From: JAMLJG01 sp035327585
GTDB taxonomy: Bacteria; Verrucomicrobiota; Kiritimatiellia; CAIVKH01
Assembly: GCA_035327585.1 (NCBI GenBank)
Contig: DAOLDD010000017.1
Location: 1 to 64,000, forward strand
DNA: 64,000 nucleotides
Direction: 5' to 3'
Position 1 is the first letter of the stretch. The number at the start of each line of letters is the position of its first letter. The notes under the pieces were generated by a model that worked only from the letters and a program-made list of their open reading frames with translations, had not been told where the DNA came from and ran no database searches. The position numbers were made by a program, and so were the translations under genes. This document shows, piece after piece, positions 15,369 through 23,798 of the stretch.

Positions 15369-16494
15369 GTGGCTATTGTTGATTCGCGAGAAGTGCAGCA
15401 GCGTGTGGAGTTCGTCCAGCAGAAGCTCGGCGAGCTAAGGGGGTTTCTTTGACGTCGCGGGACGCCGCCGCGAGTTGGAGGAGCTGGAGGCGCAATCCGC
15501 CTCGCCTGGATTCTGGGATGACCCGAACAAGGCGCGGGCCAGCATAGAGAAAACGAACACCCTGAAGGCGCTGCTCGAACCGTTCGGCAAACTGGAGTCG
15601 GACGCCGAGGAAATCGCGCTGCTGCTCGAACTGGCGGAGGGCGAGGCGGAAGGCCCGCAGCAGACCGCCGTACTCAAGGAGGCCGGCGAGAAGATCACCG
15701 CGCTGGAGACGGAGTATCGCCGCTTCGAATTGCAGTCCCTGCTGTCCGAACGCTTCGACACGAACAACGCCTATGTGAACATCAACGCCGGCGCGGGCGG
15801 CACGGAGTCGTGCGACTGGGCGATGATGCTGTACCGCATGTACACGCGGTATTGCGAGAACCACGGCTACTCGGTGGAACTGCTCGACATGCAGCGCGGC
15901 GACGAGGCGGGCATCAAGAGCGCGTCGATGCTGGTGACGGGGCCCTATGCCTACGGCTATTTGAAGGCGGAACGCGGCGTGCACCGGCTCGTGCGCATCA
16001 GCCCGTTCGACGCGGCGAAGCGGCGGCACACCTCCTTCGCGGCGCTCGACGTGGTGGCGGAGGTGGACGACGCGATCGAGGTTGAAATCAACGACAAGGA
16101 TCTGCGCGTGGACACGTACCGGTCCAGCGGGGCGGGCGGGCAGCACGTGAACAAGACGGATTCCGCGGTGCGCATCGTGCATTTGCCGACCGGCATCGTC
16201 GTGCAATGCCAGGCCGAGCGCTCGCAGCACTCGAACCGCGACAAGTGCATGAAGATGCTGCGCGCGAAACTGTACGAATACGAAGTGGACAAGCAGCGCC
16301 GCGAGATGGAGAAGTTTTACGGCGACAAGGGTGAAATCGCGTGGGGCCGTCAGATTCGCAGCTACGTGCTGCAGCCGTACACGATGGTGAAGGACCACCG
16401 GACGGACCACGAGAGTGGACAGACGGACGCCGTGTTGGACGGCGACCTCGACGGGTTCATCGAAGCCTACCTGCGGATGGGGAAGAGGGCGTGA
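15369..16494 (+). CDS. prfB: Peptide chain release factor 2 (programmed +1 frameshift)
   Basis: RF2 reads UGA and UAA stop codons. Translation starts at GTG 15369 (AGGAAGGA upstream), reads 27 codons to the in-frame TGA at 15450-15452, then must shift +1 at CTT to continue from 15451, giving about 374 residues. The downstream frame has the RF2 layout: coiled N-terminal domain (ELEAQSASPGFWDD), the SPF tripeptide for stop recognition (RISPFDAAKRRHTSF), and the catalytic GGQ (SSGAGGQHVNKTDSAVR). This is not a pseudogene: the shift site is the classical one. The gene overlaps trpC by GTGA. Confidence 0.96.
15438..15453 (+). promoter_or_regulatory. RF2 programmed frameshift site
   Basis: An internal Shine-Dalgarno-like AGGGGG (15438-15443), a 3-base spacer, then CTT TGA C. 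This matches the conserved bacterial RF2 autoregulation site, where slow termination at UGA when RF2 is scarce favours the +1 shift. Confidence 0.95.
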
Positions 16495-17282
16495 ACATCC
16501 TGAGGAAAATCATGGCGGACAAGCGGCGCGAAATCGCGTTGCGCCGCGAGCAGATGTCGCTGCGCGAGATGGAGCGCCACGCGGCGAAGGTCGCCGACCC
16601 GGCGCCGTTCGTGGACGCGTTGCGCGCCGTGCCGATGGGCTTGATCGCCGAGGTCAAACGCCGTTCGCCATCGGCGGGTCTGATCCGAACGCCCTTTGAC
16701 CCGGCGGTAATTGCGCGCGGCTACGAGGAGGGCGGCGCGCAGGCGCTGTCGGTGCTGATGGATGGCCCGTATTTCGGGGGTGGGGAGGGCGATTTCCGTG
16801 CGGTGCGCGAGGCGGTGATGCTGCCGTTGCTCTACAAGGAGTTTGTGCTCGATCCGTGGCAGGTGGCGCACGCGCGCGCGATTGGCGCGTCGGCCGTCCT
16901 GCTCATCGTCGCGGCGCTGCCCGCGAAGACGCTGTCGGAATTGCACGGCCTGATTTTGAAATCGGGACTCACGCCGCTGGTGGAAGTCCATGACCGCCGC
17001 GAGATGGATGCCGCCATCGACCTCGGTGCTCGGTGCATCGGCATCAACAACCGCAATTTGAAAACGTTCGCGACGACGCTGGAGACGACGTTTGCCCTGG
17101 CGGAACGCGCGCCGCGCGGCGTCTGCCTCGTGAGCGAGAGCGGGATCGCTTCGGCGGAGGATGTGGTGCAGGTGCGGGCGGCGGGCGCGCATGCGGTGCT
17201 GGTGGGCGAACATCTGCTGCGCCAGCGCAGCGTGAAGCGCGCGGTGCGAAACTTAATGGGGCGCGCATGGGCCACTTCGTAA
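16491..17282 (+). CDS. trpC: Indole-3-glycerol phosphate synthase
   Basis: Closes the indole ring in tryptophan synthesis. The 263-residue TIM barrel shows the family marks: MGLIAEVKRRSPSAGLI (catalytic Lys in EVKRRSPS), ALSVLMDGPYFGG, LLYKEFVLDPWQV (KEF catalytic Lys), LVEVHDRREMDAA, IGINNRNLKTF and VSESGI. The GTG at 16491 is taken as the start because it makes a GTGA overlap with the prfB stop and adds the usual NILRKIMADKRREIA helix; an ATG at 16512 is the alternative. It is the first of the trpC-trpF-trpB run. Confidence 0.94.
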   Translation: MNILRKIMADKRREIALRREQMSLREMERHAAKVADPAPFVDALRAVPMGLIAEVKRRSPSAGLIRTPFDPAVIARGYEEGGAQALSVLMDGPYFGGGEGDFRAVREAVMLPLLYKEFVLDPWQVAHARAIGASAVLLIVAALPAKTLSELHGLILKSGLTPLVEVHDRREMDAAIDLGARCIGINNRNLKTFATTLETTFALAERAPRGVCLVSESGIASAEDVVQVRAAGAHAVLVGEHLLRQRSVKRAVRNLMGRAWATS

Positions 17283-17914
17283 AAATTTGCGGGCTGGCGA
17301 ATGCCGATGATGTCGACGCCGTGGCAGCGCTGCGACCCGATGCGATGGGATTCGTGCTGTGGCCGCCGTCGAAACGCGCCGTGCGGGTGGAGCAACTGGC
17401 GGAGTGGACGCCGCGCGTACCGACGGGGATTCGCAAGGTGGGTGTCTTCGTTGATGCCACGCCCGATGAGGTTTTGCGCGCGATGGAGCAGGGCGGGTTG
17501 GATGTGGCGCAGTTGCACGGGCGCGAGCGGGCGGACGATTTCCGCAAGTTCCCGCGTCCGATTTGGCGCGCGGTGAGTCTGCGTGGCGATGGCGGCGCGA
17601 AGGCGCAACTGGCGCCGGCGGATCTGGCCGCGATCGACGGTTGGTCCGTTGACGCGTACCTGGTGGACACCTATAGTCCGTCGGCACCGGGCGGAACGGG
17701 TTTGGTGGGGAACTGGGAACTGGCCCGCGCCTTTGTGGAACGGGCGGACCGACCGGTGTTGCTGGCGGGCGGATTGACGGCGGGCAACGTGCGTGAAGCC
17801 CTCGCGGCGGTGAAGCCGTGGGGCGCGGACGTGAGTTCAGGTGTCGAGCGCACGCCGGGGCGAAAGGATATCGAGCAGGTGAGGGAGTTTATCAAACAAT
17901 GCCGCGCGGAATAA
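17267..17914 (+). CDS. trpF: Phosphoribosylanthranilate isomerase
   Basis: Amadori rearrangement of phosphoribosylanthranilate in tryptophan synthesis. The 215 residues form a small TIM barrel: KICGLANADDVDAVAAL (with the conserved catalytic Cys in KICG), GFVLWPPSKRAV, KVGVFVDATPDEVL, VAQLHGRE, VDTYSPSAPGGTGLVGNW (catalytic Asp), LLAGGLTAGNVREAL and GADVSSGVERTPGRKD. Start ATG 17267 overlaps trpC by 16 nt. It runs into trpB with another 16-nt overlap. Confidence 0.94.
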   Translation: MGHFVKICGLANADDVDAVAALRPDAMGFVLWPPSKRAVRVEQLAEWTPRVPTGIRKVGVFVDATPDEVLRAMEQGGLDVAQLHGRERADDFRKFPRPIWRAVSLRGDGGAKAQLAPADLAAIDGWSVDAYLVDTYSPSAPGGTGLVGNWELARAFVERADRPVLLAGGLTAGNVREALAAVKPWGADVSSGVERTPGRKDIEQVREFIKQCRAE

Positions 17915-19119
17915 CAGAGCCGGATGCACGGGGCCATTTTGGTCCTTACGGCGGCATGTATGTGCCGGAAACCTTGATGTCGCCGCTACAGGAGCTGGCG
18001 GCGGAGTACGCCCGGGTCCGCCGCGACGCGGCGTTCCGGCGCGAGTTGAATCACTACCTGGTTGATTTCGTTGGCCGCCCGACGCCGCTTTATCATGCGC
18101 GTCGTCTCTCGGAGGAGATCGGTGCAAAGGTCTACCTCAAACGCGAGGACCTCTGTCACACGGGAGCGCACAAGATTAATAATTCGCTGGGGCAGGTGTT
18201 GCTGGCGCGGCGGATGGGCAAGCAGCGCATCATCGCGGAGACGGGCGCGGGCCAGCACGGCGTGGCGACCGCGACGGTCGCGGCGATGTTCGGCTTGGAA
18301 TGCGTCATCTACATGGGCGCGGTCGACATGGAGCGGCAGGCGTTGAACGTCTCGCGCATGCGGCGGTTGGGCGCGACCGTCGTCGCGGTGACGGCGGGGC
18401 AGCAGACGTTGAAGGAAGCGATCAGCGAGGCGATGCGCGACTGGGTGACAAATGTGCGCACGACGCATTACATCCTTGGCTCGGCGCTTGGCGCGCATCC
18501 GTATCCGATGATGGTCCGCGATTTCCAGAGTGTGGTGGGGCGCGAGGCGCGCAGGCAAATCCTGAAGGCGGAGCGGCGCCTGCCGACGCACATCATCGCG
18601 TGCGTGGGCGGCGGCAGCAACGCGATCGGCATATTTTATCCCTTCATCGCCGACAAGGGCGTACGCCTGATCGGTGTGGAGGCGGGTGGCGAGGCGATCC
18701 GGGCGGGTCGGCACGCAGCGCGTTTCGCCGGGGGTCGCGTCGGTATTTTGCAGGGCACGCGGACCTACGTGTTGCAGGACGCGGATGGCCAGATCCAACT
18801 CACGCACTCCGTGAGCGCGGGTCTGGACTATGCGGCGATCGGGCCCGAACACGCGCTCTTGCGCGACTTGAAGCGCGCGGAATACCGGCATGTGAACGAC
18901 GCCGAGGCGATGAAGGGTGTGAATGCGCTCTGCCGGCTGGAAGGCATTCTGCCGGCGCTGGAGACCGCGCATGCCGTGGCGTACGTCTTGAAAACGCGCA
19001 AGCAGTACAAACGGCGCGATCTACTGGTGATTAATATCTCGGGACGTGGCGACAAGGACGTGCAGCAGATGGAAGCGTGGGACCGTGACCATGCGAAGGG
19101 CGGGGGCAGTCCGGCATGA
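17899..19119 (+). CDS. trpB: Tryptophan synthase beta subunit (canonical TrpB1)
   Basis: Joins indole and serine using PLP. The 406-residue product is a typical TrpB1: GHFGPYGGMYVPETLM, GRPTPLYHARRL, YLKREDLCHTGAHKINNSLGQ with the PLP lysine, ETGAGQHGVATATVAA, GGGSNAIGIFYPF, HSVSAGLDYAAIGPEHA and the C-terminal VINISGRGDKDVQ. Such subunits normally pair with TrpA, usually encoded next door, but here the next gene is yicC and no trpA lies in the window. It overlaps both neighbours (16 nt with trpF, ATGA with yicC). Confidence 0.96.
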   Translation: MPRGITEPDARGHFGPYGGMYVPETLMSPLQELAAEYARVRRDAAFRRELNHYLVDFVGRPTPLYHARRLSEEIGAKVYLKREDLCHTGAHKINNSLGQVLLARRMGKQRIIAETGAGQHGVATATVAAMFGLECVIYMGAVDMERQALNVSRMRRLGATVVAVTAGQQTLKEAISEAMRDWVTNVRTTHYILGSALGAHPYPMMVRDFQSVVGREARRQILKAERRLPTHIIACVGGGSNAIGIFYPFIADKGVRLIGVEAGGEAIRAGRHAARFAGGRVGILQGTRTYVLQDADGQIQLTHSVSAGLDYAAIGPEHALLRDLKRAEYRHVNDAEAMKGVNALCRLEGILPALETAHAVAYVLKTRKQYKRRDLLVINISGRGDKDVQQMEAWDRDHAKGGGSPA

Positions 19120-20000
19120 GCACCCGCAGCATGACCGGCCATGGTCGCGCGTATGCGCAGGCGAATGGTTTGCGCGTGGAGGTGGAGGTCGCCTCGGTTA
19201 ATCGCAAGCAACTGGATGTATCCCTCTCCATCGCGCGGTCCCTGTCTTCCCTCGAGGCGCGCATCCAGGAAATGATCGCCGCCGTTCTCGCGCGCGGGCG
19301 AATTTCCGTGGACGTCAGCGTGCGCCCCACGGCAGGCCAGTCCGGCAACGCGGTCCAGGTGAATGAATCCCTGGCGAAGGCGTATCTCGCCGCCCTGCGA
19401 CGAGCCGGCAAACGCCTGTCCGTGCGCGACGATCTGGCGCTCTCCCACGTGCTGGAACTTCCCGGCGTGCTGCAGGTGACCGCGGTGGCGGATGATCCGG
19501 AGGCGGTCTGGGGCGTGCTCAAGGACGCGCTGGCGAAGGCGCTGGCGAATTTGGATCGGATGCGTCGGCGCGAGGGAACAGCGCTCGCGCGCGATGTTTC
19601 GGCCCGCCTCGACCGGCTCGATGCCCTGAACCGCGAGATCAAAGCGCACAGTCCGGCGTCGACGGCGCGGTATCGCGAAGCGCTCACCCGGCGGCTTGCG
19701 GCGATACGGACGGAGTCCGGAATATCCCCGGAGCGCATCGAACGCGAGGTGATCCTGTTCGCCGACCGCTCGGATGTGACGGAAGAGACGACGCGGATCA
19801 CGAGCCACGTGAAGCAGGCCCGCGAAATCCTCCGCAGCCCGGAACCGGCGGGCAAGTCCCTCGATTTTCTCGCGCAGGAGCTTTCCCGCGAGATCAATAC
19901 CATTGGATCAAAGGCCTCGGACGCGGAGATCGGACGCCGCGTCGTGGTGTTCAAAACGGAGCTGGATCGCCTGCGCGAGCAGGTCCAGAACATACAATGA
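19116..20000 (+). CDS. YicC/YloC family endoribonuclease
   Basis: The 294-residue protein has the whole YicC layout: N-terminal RSMTGHGRAYAQ, VEVASVNRKQLDVSL, a long helical middle (ARDVSARLDRLDALNREIK), and the C-terminal DUF1732 part with RITSHVKQAREILRS, GKSLDFLAQELSREINTIGSKASD and VFKTELDRLREQVQNIQ. Family members cleave or destabilise RNA. Placement directly before gmk with an ATGA overlap is a widespread bacterial arrangement and supports both calls. It is coupled upstream to trpB. Confidence 0.93.
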   Translation: MSTRSMTGHGRAYAQANGLRVEVEVASVNRKQLDVSLSIARSLSSLEARIQEMIAAVLARGRISVDVSVRPTAGQSGNAVQVNESLAKAYLAALRRAGKRLSVRDDLALSHVLELPGVLQVTAVADDPEAVWGVLKDALAKALANLDRMRRREGTALARDVSARLDRLDALNREIKAHSPASTARYREALTRRLAAIRTESGISPERIEREVILFADRSDVTEETTRITSHVKQAREILRSPEPAGKSLDFLAQELSREINTIGSKASDAEIGRRVVVFKTELDRLREQVQNIQ

Positions 20001-20620
20001 TTGAACTGCCCGTGCGCTCCCTGCTCGTCGTCGTCTCAGCTCCTTCCGGCGGCGGCAAGACCACGCTCTGCGAGCGCCTGCTCGGCGAGTTCCACCAGAT
20101 GGTGTATTCCGTTTCGTGCACCACGCGCGCCCCGCGCGATGGCGAGACGGATGGAACGGATTATTATTTCATCAGCGATGAGGAGTTTGAACGGCGCGTG
20201 CAGGCCAACGAATTCGTTGAGCACGCGACGGTGCATGGCCATCGTTACGGCACCCTGCGCCGTTTCATCGAGCGCGGTTTCGCGTCGGGGCGCGATGTGT
20301 TGATGGATATCGATGTGCAGGGTGCGGAACAGATCCGCGCGAGCCTCGCATCGCTGCCGCCGTCCGATCCGCTCTGCCGCGGTTTTGTCGATGTCTTCAT
20401 CGCTCCGCCGTCGATCGACGTGCTGCGCAAGCGACTTCATCTGCGCGGCAAGGATGCCGACGCCGTGATTGAGCGCCGCCTGCAACAGGCGGAAAATGAA
20501 TTGCAGCGCTGGCGCGAGTATCGCTATCTCATCGTCAATGACCGGCTCGATGCTTCGTACGACGCGCTGCGCGCGATCATCGTCGCGGAGCATCATCGCT
20601 TGTTGAATGCGACAGCATGA
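19997..20620 (+). CDS. gmk: Guanylate kinase
   Basis: ATP-dependent GMP to GDP conversion. The 207-residue P-loop protein shows SAPSGGGKTTLCERLL (Walker A), SVSCTTRAPRDGETDGTDYYFIS (GMP-binding), HGHRYGT, VLMDIDVQGAEQIR (Walker B region) and the lid/C-terminal helices with RRLQQAENELQRW. ATGA overlap with yicC. It ends the trp-yicC-gmk transcription unit; the common next gene rpoZ is not seen, and a new promoter begins 30 bp downstream. Confidence 0.95.
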   Translation: MIELPVRSLLVVVSAPSGGGKTTLCERLLGEFHQMVYSVSCTTRAPRDGETDGTDYYFISDEEFERRVQANEFVEHATVHGHRYGTLRRFIERGFASGRDVLMDIDVQGAEQIRASLASLPPSDPLCRGFVDVFIAPPSIDVLRKRLHLRGKDADAVIERRLQQAENELQRWREYRYLIVNDRLDASYDALRAIIVAEHHRLLNATA

Positions 20621-20649
20621 ACGATTTGAAAAATTTTTTGCGACTCCTG

Positions 20650-20678
20650 TTGACTGCGCGCGAACGTGTTTCTATTCT
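20650..20678 (+). promoter_or_regulatory. Strong sigma70-type promoter
   Basis: TTGACT (20650-20655), exact 17-bp spacer, TATTCT (20673-20678). It is among the best matches to consensus in the window. The transcript would start near 20685 and run through a structured leader to a 21-codon gene. Confidence 0.65.
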
Positions 20679-20943
20679 GTCAGCAACACGGTAGGCAATG
20701 GTGAGTACGCAACAGAAAATTTTTGATCGCTTCGATGCATCAAACTCTCGTGGCTGACATCTTCCACTTTTCCGTTTTTTGTTTCCGCCTTCTGGCGGGC
20801 GAAGTCCATCTGACTTCAGCCCGCGTCGCCGGGCCGGGCCGCGCCCGTGAAACCACTCGACTGATGGACGGGATTTCCGCGGCGTAATTCGCCCGCAACG
20901 ATCGCTGAAACAAACAACACAACAGGGAAGGGAGGGATTGAAG
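20679..20943 (+). other. Structured untranslated leader or small-RNA candidate
   Basis: About 260 bp with no supported gene lies between a strong promoter and a tiny coding region. It contains a stable stem-loop, GCGGGC-GAAGTC (20795-20806) with GACTTC-A-GCCCGC (20812-20824), a 12-bp stem with one bulged A. A T-rich stretch (20776-20787) precedes it. It does not match tmRNA, SRP RNA or any riboswitch I can recognise. Confidence 0.4.
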
Positions 20944-21009
20944 ATGGCGAAAAAGAAAGCTGCCAAGAAAGCCGTTGCCAAGAAGCCCGCGGCCAAGAAG
21001 AAAAAGTAG
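20944..21009 (+). CDS. 21-residue Lys/Ala-rich basic peptide
   Basis: A short frame encodes only Met, Ala, Lys, Val and Pro: an AKKK/AAKK/AVAKK/PAAKKKK pattern, much like one repeat unit of bacterial histone H1-like tails. GGGAGGG stands about 8 nt before the ATG, the strong promoter lies 290 bp upstream, and a strong terminator follows within 90 bp, so the unit looks built for expression. It could bind nucleic acid or polyanions. Alternatively the frame may be a remnant of an H1-like gene, or the transcript may act as an RNA. Confidence 0.55.
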   Translation: MAKKKAAKKAVAKKPAAKKKK

Positions 21010-21021
21010 GGCTTAAAAAAG

Positions 21022-21101
21022 ATCTAGACCGCATTGCTGCGGCCTAGACGTGAAATGACGACTCGCGACCTCAAATCAAAGAGTCGTCATTTCATTTTTC
21101 T
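21022..21101 (+). terminator. Hairpin and intrinsic terminator after the Lys/Ala peptide
   Basis: A first hairpin pairs TCTAGACCGCA with TGCGGCCTAGA (one mismatch, 21022-21047). The terminator proper pairs GAAATGACGACTC (21052-21064) with GAGTCGTCATTTC (21081-21093), a perfect 13-bp stem followed by ATTTTTCT. Confidence 0.85.
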
Positions 21102-21146
21102 ACTACCGGAGTCGCGTCAACCCACGCAAGCCCTTAGCGATACAAG

Positions 21147-21203
21147 TTGACACCCCTACCGCCGGTAGGCTACGGGAATAGGGCACACGCCACATCTTGT
21201 GGC
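21147..21203 (+). promoter_or_regulatory. nrdR promoter region with two palindromes
   Basis: TTGACA lies at 21147-21152. A perfect palindrome, CCTACCG-C-CGGTAGG (21155-21169), follows. A second, GCCACA-TCT-TGTGGC (21189-21203), ends 11 bp before the nrdR start; its CACATCTTGTG core resembles an NrdR-box half and could mediate autoregulation. No clear -10 is seen. Confidence 0.4.
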
Positions 21204-21214
21204 CCCAAAACGCC

Positions 21215-21670
21215 ATGCGATGCCCAAAATGCAGCCACCAGGATGACAAGGTCATCGACAGCCGGACGGTCCGGAACGGCGATGTCATTCGCCGCCGGCG
21301 CGTTTGCTTGAAGTGCGGGTACCGGTTCACGACCTACGAAGAGGTGGTCAAGGCAGGCCTGCGCATCATCAAGCGGGATGGCCGCCATGAAGAGTTGGAC
21401 CGCAAGAAACTCTTAAGCGGCATCGAACGAGCCTGCGAGAAGCGACCGATCAGCGCACAGCAGATTGAGTCGATGGTCGATGCCATCATCAGCGAACTGG
21501 AGAGCGAGTACGAGCGCGAGGTGCCGTCGACCATCATCGGGCAGAAGGTGATGGACAAGTTGGAGGAGCTCGACGAAGTGGCATACGTCCGCTTCGCTTC
21601 CGTGTACCGCCGCTTCCGCGATGTGAATCAGTTCCTCAGCGAGGTGGAAGGACTGATTGGGCGCGAATGA
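21215..21670 (+). CDS. nrdR: Transcriptional repressor NrdR
   Basis: Nucleotide-sensing repressor of ribonucleotide reductase genes. The 151-residue product has the N-terminal zinc ribbon MRCPKCSHQDDKVIDSR with its second knuckle RVCLKCGYRFTTYE, then the ATP-cone (IIKRDGRHEELDRKKLLSGI, ISAQQIESMVDAI, VAYVRFASVYRRFRD). The ATG at 21215 begins exactly at the family start. No ribonucleotide reductase gene is in the window. ATGA overlap with the next gene. Confidence 0.95.
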   Translation: MRCPKCSHQDDKVIDSRTVRNGDVIRRRRVCLKCGYRFTTYEEVVKAGLRIIKRDGRHEELDRKKLLSGIERACEKRPISAQQIESMVDAIISELESEYEREVPSTIIGQKVMDKLEELDEVAYVRFASVYRRFRDVNQFLSEVEGLIGRE

Positions 21671-22299
21671 TTGTTCCCGAACCAACGACCACCGCACCGC
21701 GTCATGAACTCGAGCCGTTGGTGCTCGCGGCGATGCGCGCGAATCCGCCGGCCTCCGATACGATGCGCGCCGCGTGGGACTCCGTGTTGCAGGTCATCGA
21801 CGACGCGCGCCAGCCGTTGTTGCGACGTCCGGATGCGGCGGCGTTGCTCTTTGCCAAGGCGCTGGCCTCCTGCCAGCAGCCGGAGGCGGCCCGTGCATTT
21901 CTGGCGATGACGCCCTGCGTCTCGGTTGTAGCGGACCGTGTTCAGCTGTCATCGCTTTCCCTGTCGGCGATTCGAGCCCTGGCGTCCGGGGTGATCCGTC
22001 CGATTCCTGATTCCGCGTTGAGTCCGGGCGGCCTCGCGGTGGTCGTGGATGGTACGCCGTTCCGCGCGGGGAGCGATTTCGAACTCGATTTCGTGGTGCT
22101 GCCGGTCCTGCGCCGCCTGCTGGAGGACGCGGTGGAATTCGTTTCGACGAATGAGGCGCGGGGAGTGATCGCGCTGCGGGGCTGGCTGACGCCGACCGGG
22201 GGCGCGGGTCCCAATGCGATCCGTCGCGATGCGGTCGAAACCATGCTCGCGCAACTCGCGCGCGGCGATCACGCCCCGGTGCTGGTGTGGCAGGATTGA
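21667..22299 (+). CDS. Hypothetical protein coupled to nrdR
   Basis: 210 residues, unrecognised. It has no signal peptide or membrane segment. The N-terminal half is helical and Ala/Arg rich (AMRANPPASDTMRAAWDSVLQVIDDA); the second half has alternating hydrophobic strands (LSPGGLAVVVDGTPFRAGSDFELDF) and ends APVLVWQD. It is translationally coupled to nrdR by ATGA and precedes leuC by 63 bp. Codon use matches the neighbours, so it is probably a real gene. Confidence 0.65.
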   Translation: MIVPEPTTTAPRHELEPLVLAAMRANPPASDTMRAAWDSVLQVIDDARQPLLRRPDAAALLFAKALASCQQPEAARAFLAMTPCVSVVADRVQLSSLSLSAIRALASGVIRPIPDSALSPGGLAVVVDGTPFRAGSDFELDFVVLPVLRRLLEDAVEFVSTNEARGVIALRGWLTPTGGAGPNAIRRDAVETMLAQLARGDHAPVLVWQD

Positions 22300-22362
22300 T
22301 GCGCGGCGGGCCGCGATCAATTCTTGAATCCCGCGTCGTGTCGCCCTATAACGTCCTTCCTT

Positions 22363-23784
22363 ATGGCCAAGACATTGTTTCAAAAAATCTGGGACGCCCA
22401 TGTCGTCAAAACTCTTCCTGACGGCACGGTGCTGCTGTACATCGACCGCCACCTGGTCCATGAGGTGACGAGCCCGCAGGCGTTTGAGGGGCTCCGCCTC
22501 TCGAAGCGAACGGTTCGTCGTCCGGAACTCACATTCTCCACGTTGGACCACAACGTGCCGACGGATGATCCGTTCAACATCAAGGATCCGATTTCGAAGG
22601 CGCAGGTCGAGGCGCTGATGAACAACTGCCGGGACAACGGCATAAAATTGTTCGACTATTCGACGGGCAACCAGGGCATCGTGCACACCATCGGCCCCGA
22701 AATGGGCATCACATTGCCCGGCCTGACGATCGTGTGCGGCGATTCGCACACCTCGACGCACGGCGCGTTTGGCACGCTGGCGTTCGGCATCGGCACCTCC
22801 GAAGTCGAACACGTGATGGCGACGCAGACGTTGCGGCAGACCCGGCCGAAAACGTTCAAGATTGAATTTACGGGCCGGCTGCAGCCGGGCTGCACCTCGA
22901 AGGACATGGTGCTGAAGCTCATCGGCCTGATCGGCACGGCCGGCGGAACCGGCTACGTGATGGAGTACTGCGGGGAGGCAGTCCGTGCGCTTTCGATGGA
23001 GGCGCGGATGACCATCTGCAACATGAGCATCGAGGGCGGCGCACGCGCCGGCCTGATTGCGCCGGATGAGACGACGTTCAAGTATGTGGCCGCGGGCGAC
23101 CGCCCGTATGCGCCGCGCGGCGAAGCACTCGACAAAGCGATCGCCTACTGGCGCACGCTGCACACCGAGGAGGGCGCGAACTTTGATCGCACCCTGACGA
23201 TCAACACTTCGGAGATCGCGCCGCAGGTGACGTGGGGAACGAGTCCAGGCATGGTGACCGACGTGGATGGCGTGGTGCCGGACCCGGACAAGGTGCCCGG
23301 GTACAGCCGCCGCGACGTCGAGCAGTCCCTCGAGTACATGGGATTGAAGCCGGGCATGCGCATGACGGAAATTCGGCCCGACACGATTTTCATCGGCAGT
23401 TGCACGAATGCGCGAATCGAGGATCTGCGCAAGGTCGCGAAGCTGGTGAAGGGCCGCCGGAAAGCGGACACCCTGCGCGTGCTGGTGGTGCCGGGCTCCC
23501 AGCAGGTGCGGCGTCAGGCCGAGGCGGAAGGCATCGACCAGGTGTTCAAGGACTTCGGCGCCGAGTGGCGGCACGCCGGGTGCAGCATGTGCCTGGGCAT
23601 GAACCCGGACCAGTTGAAGCCGGGCGAGCGCAGCGCTTCGACCTCCAACCGGAATTTTGAAGGCCGCCAGGGCAAGGGCGGACGCACCCATCTGGTCAGC
23701 CCCGAAATGGCCGCCGCCGCCGCGGTGGAAGGCCACTTCGTCGACATCCGCAACTGGGACGGGTTGAAAGCCCTGTCCGCCTGA
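22363..23784 (+). CDS. leuC: 3-isopropylmalate dehydratase large subunit
   Basis: Fe-S isomerase of leucine synthesis, acting with LeuD. The 473 residues show TLFQKIWDAHVV, DHNVPTDD, IVCGDSHTSTHGAFG, and the 4Fe-4S ligands FIGSCTNARIEDLR and HAGCSMCLGMNPD, with the C-terminal ASTSNRNFEGRQGKGGRTHLVSPEMAAAAA. Start ATG 22363 is the family start. leuD follows after 14 nt. leuA and leuB are not in the window. Confidence 0.96.
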   Translation: MAKTLFQKIWDAHVVKTLPDGTVLLYIDRHLVHEVTSPQAFEGLRLSKRTVRRPELTFSTLDHNVPTDDPFNIKDPISKAQVEALMNNCRDNGIKLFDYSTGNQGIVHTIGPEMGITLPGLTIVCGDSHTSTHGAFGTLAFGIGTSEVEHVMATQTLRQTRPKTFKIEFTGRLQPGCTSKDMVLKLIGLIGTAGGTGYVMEYCGEAVRALSMEARMTICNMSIEGGARAGLIAPDETTFKYVAAGDRPYAPRGEALDKAIAYWRTLHTEEGANFDRTLTINTSEIAPQVTWGTSPGMVTDVDGVVPDPDKVPGYSRRDVEQSLEYMGLKPGMRMTEIRPDTIFIGSCTNARIEDLRKVAKLVKGRRKADTLRVLVVPGSQQVRRQAEAEGIDQVFKDFGAEWRHAGCSMCLGMNPDQLKPGERSASTSNRNFEGRQGKGGRTHLVSPEMAAAAAVEGHFVDIRNWDGLKALSA

Positions 23785-23798
23785 TTAGAGGACGTACC

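Noticed and set aside
15369..15452. Early stop in prfB as evidence of a pseudogene
   Set aside because: The TGA is in the conserved RF2 frameshift context (AGGGGG, CTTTGAC) and the downstream frame is intact.
20679..20943. tmRNA, SRP RNA or a known riboswitch
   Set aside because: None of the conserved core sequences of these RNAs is present; only a generic hairpin is seen.
20577..20996. 139-codon minus-strand frame with hydrophobic start
   Set aside because: It is the complement of the Lys/Ala codons and the leader; no promoter or ribosome site supports it.
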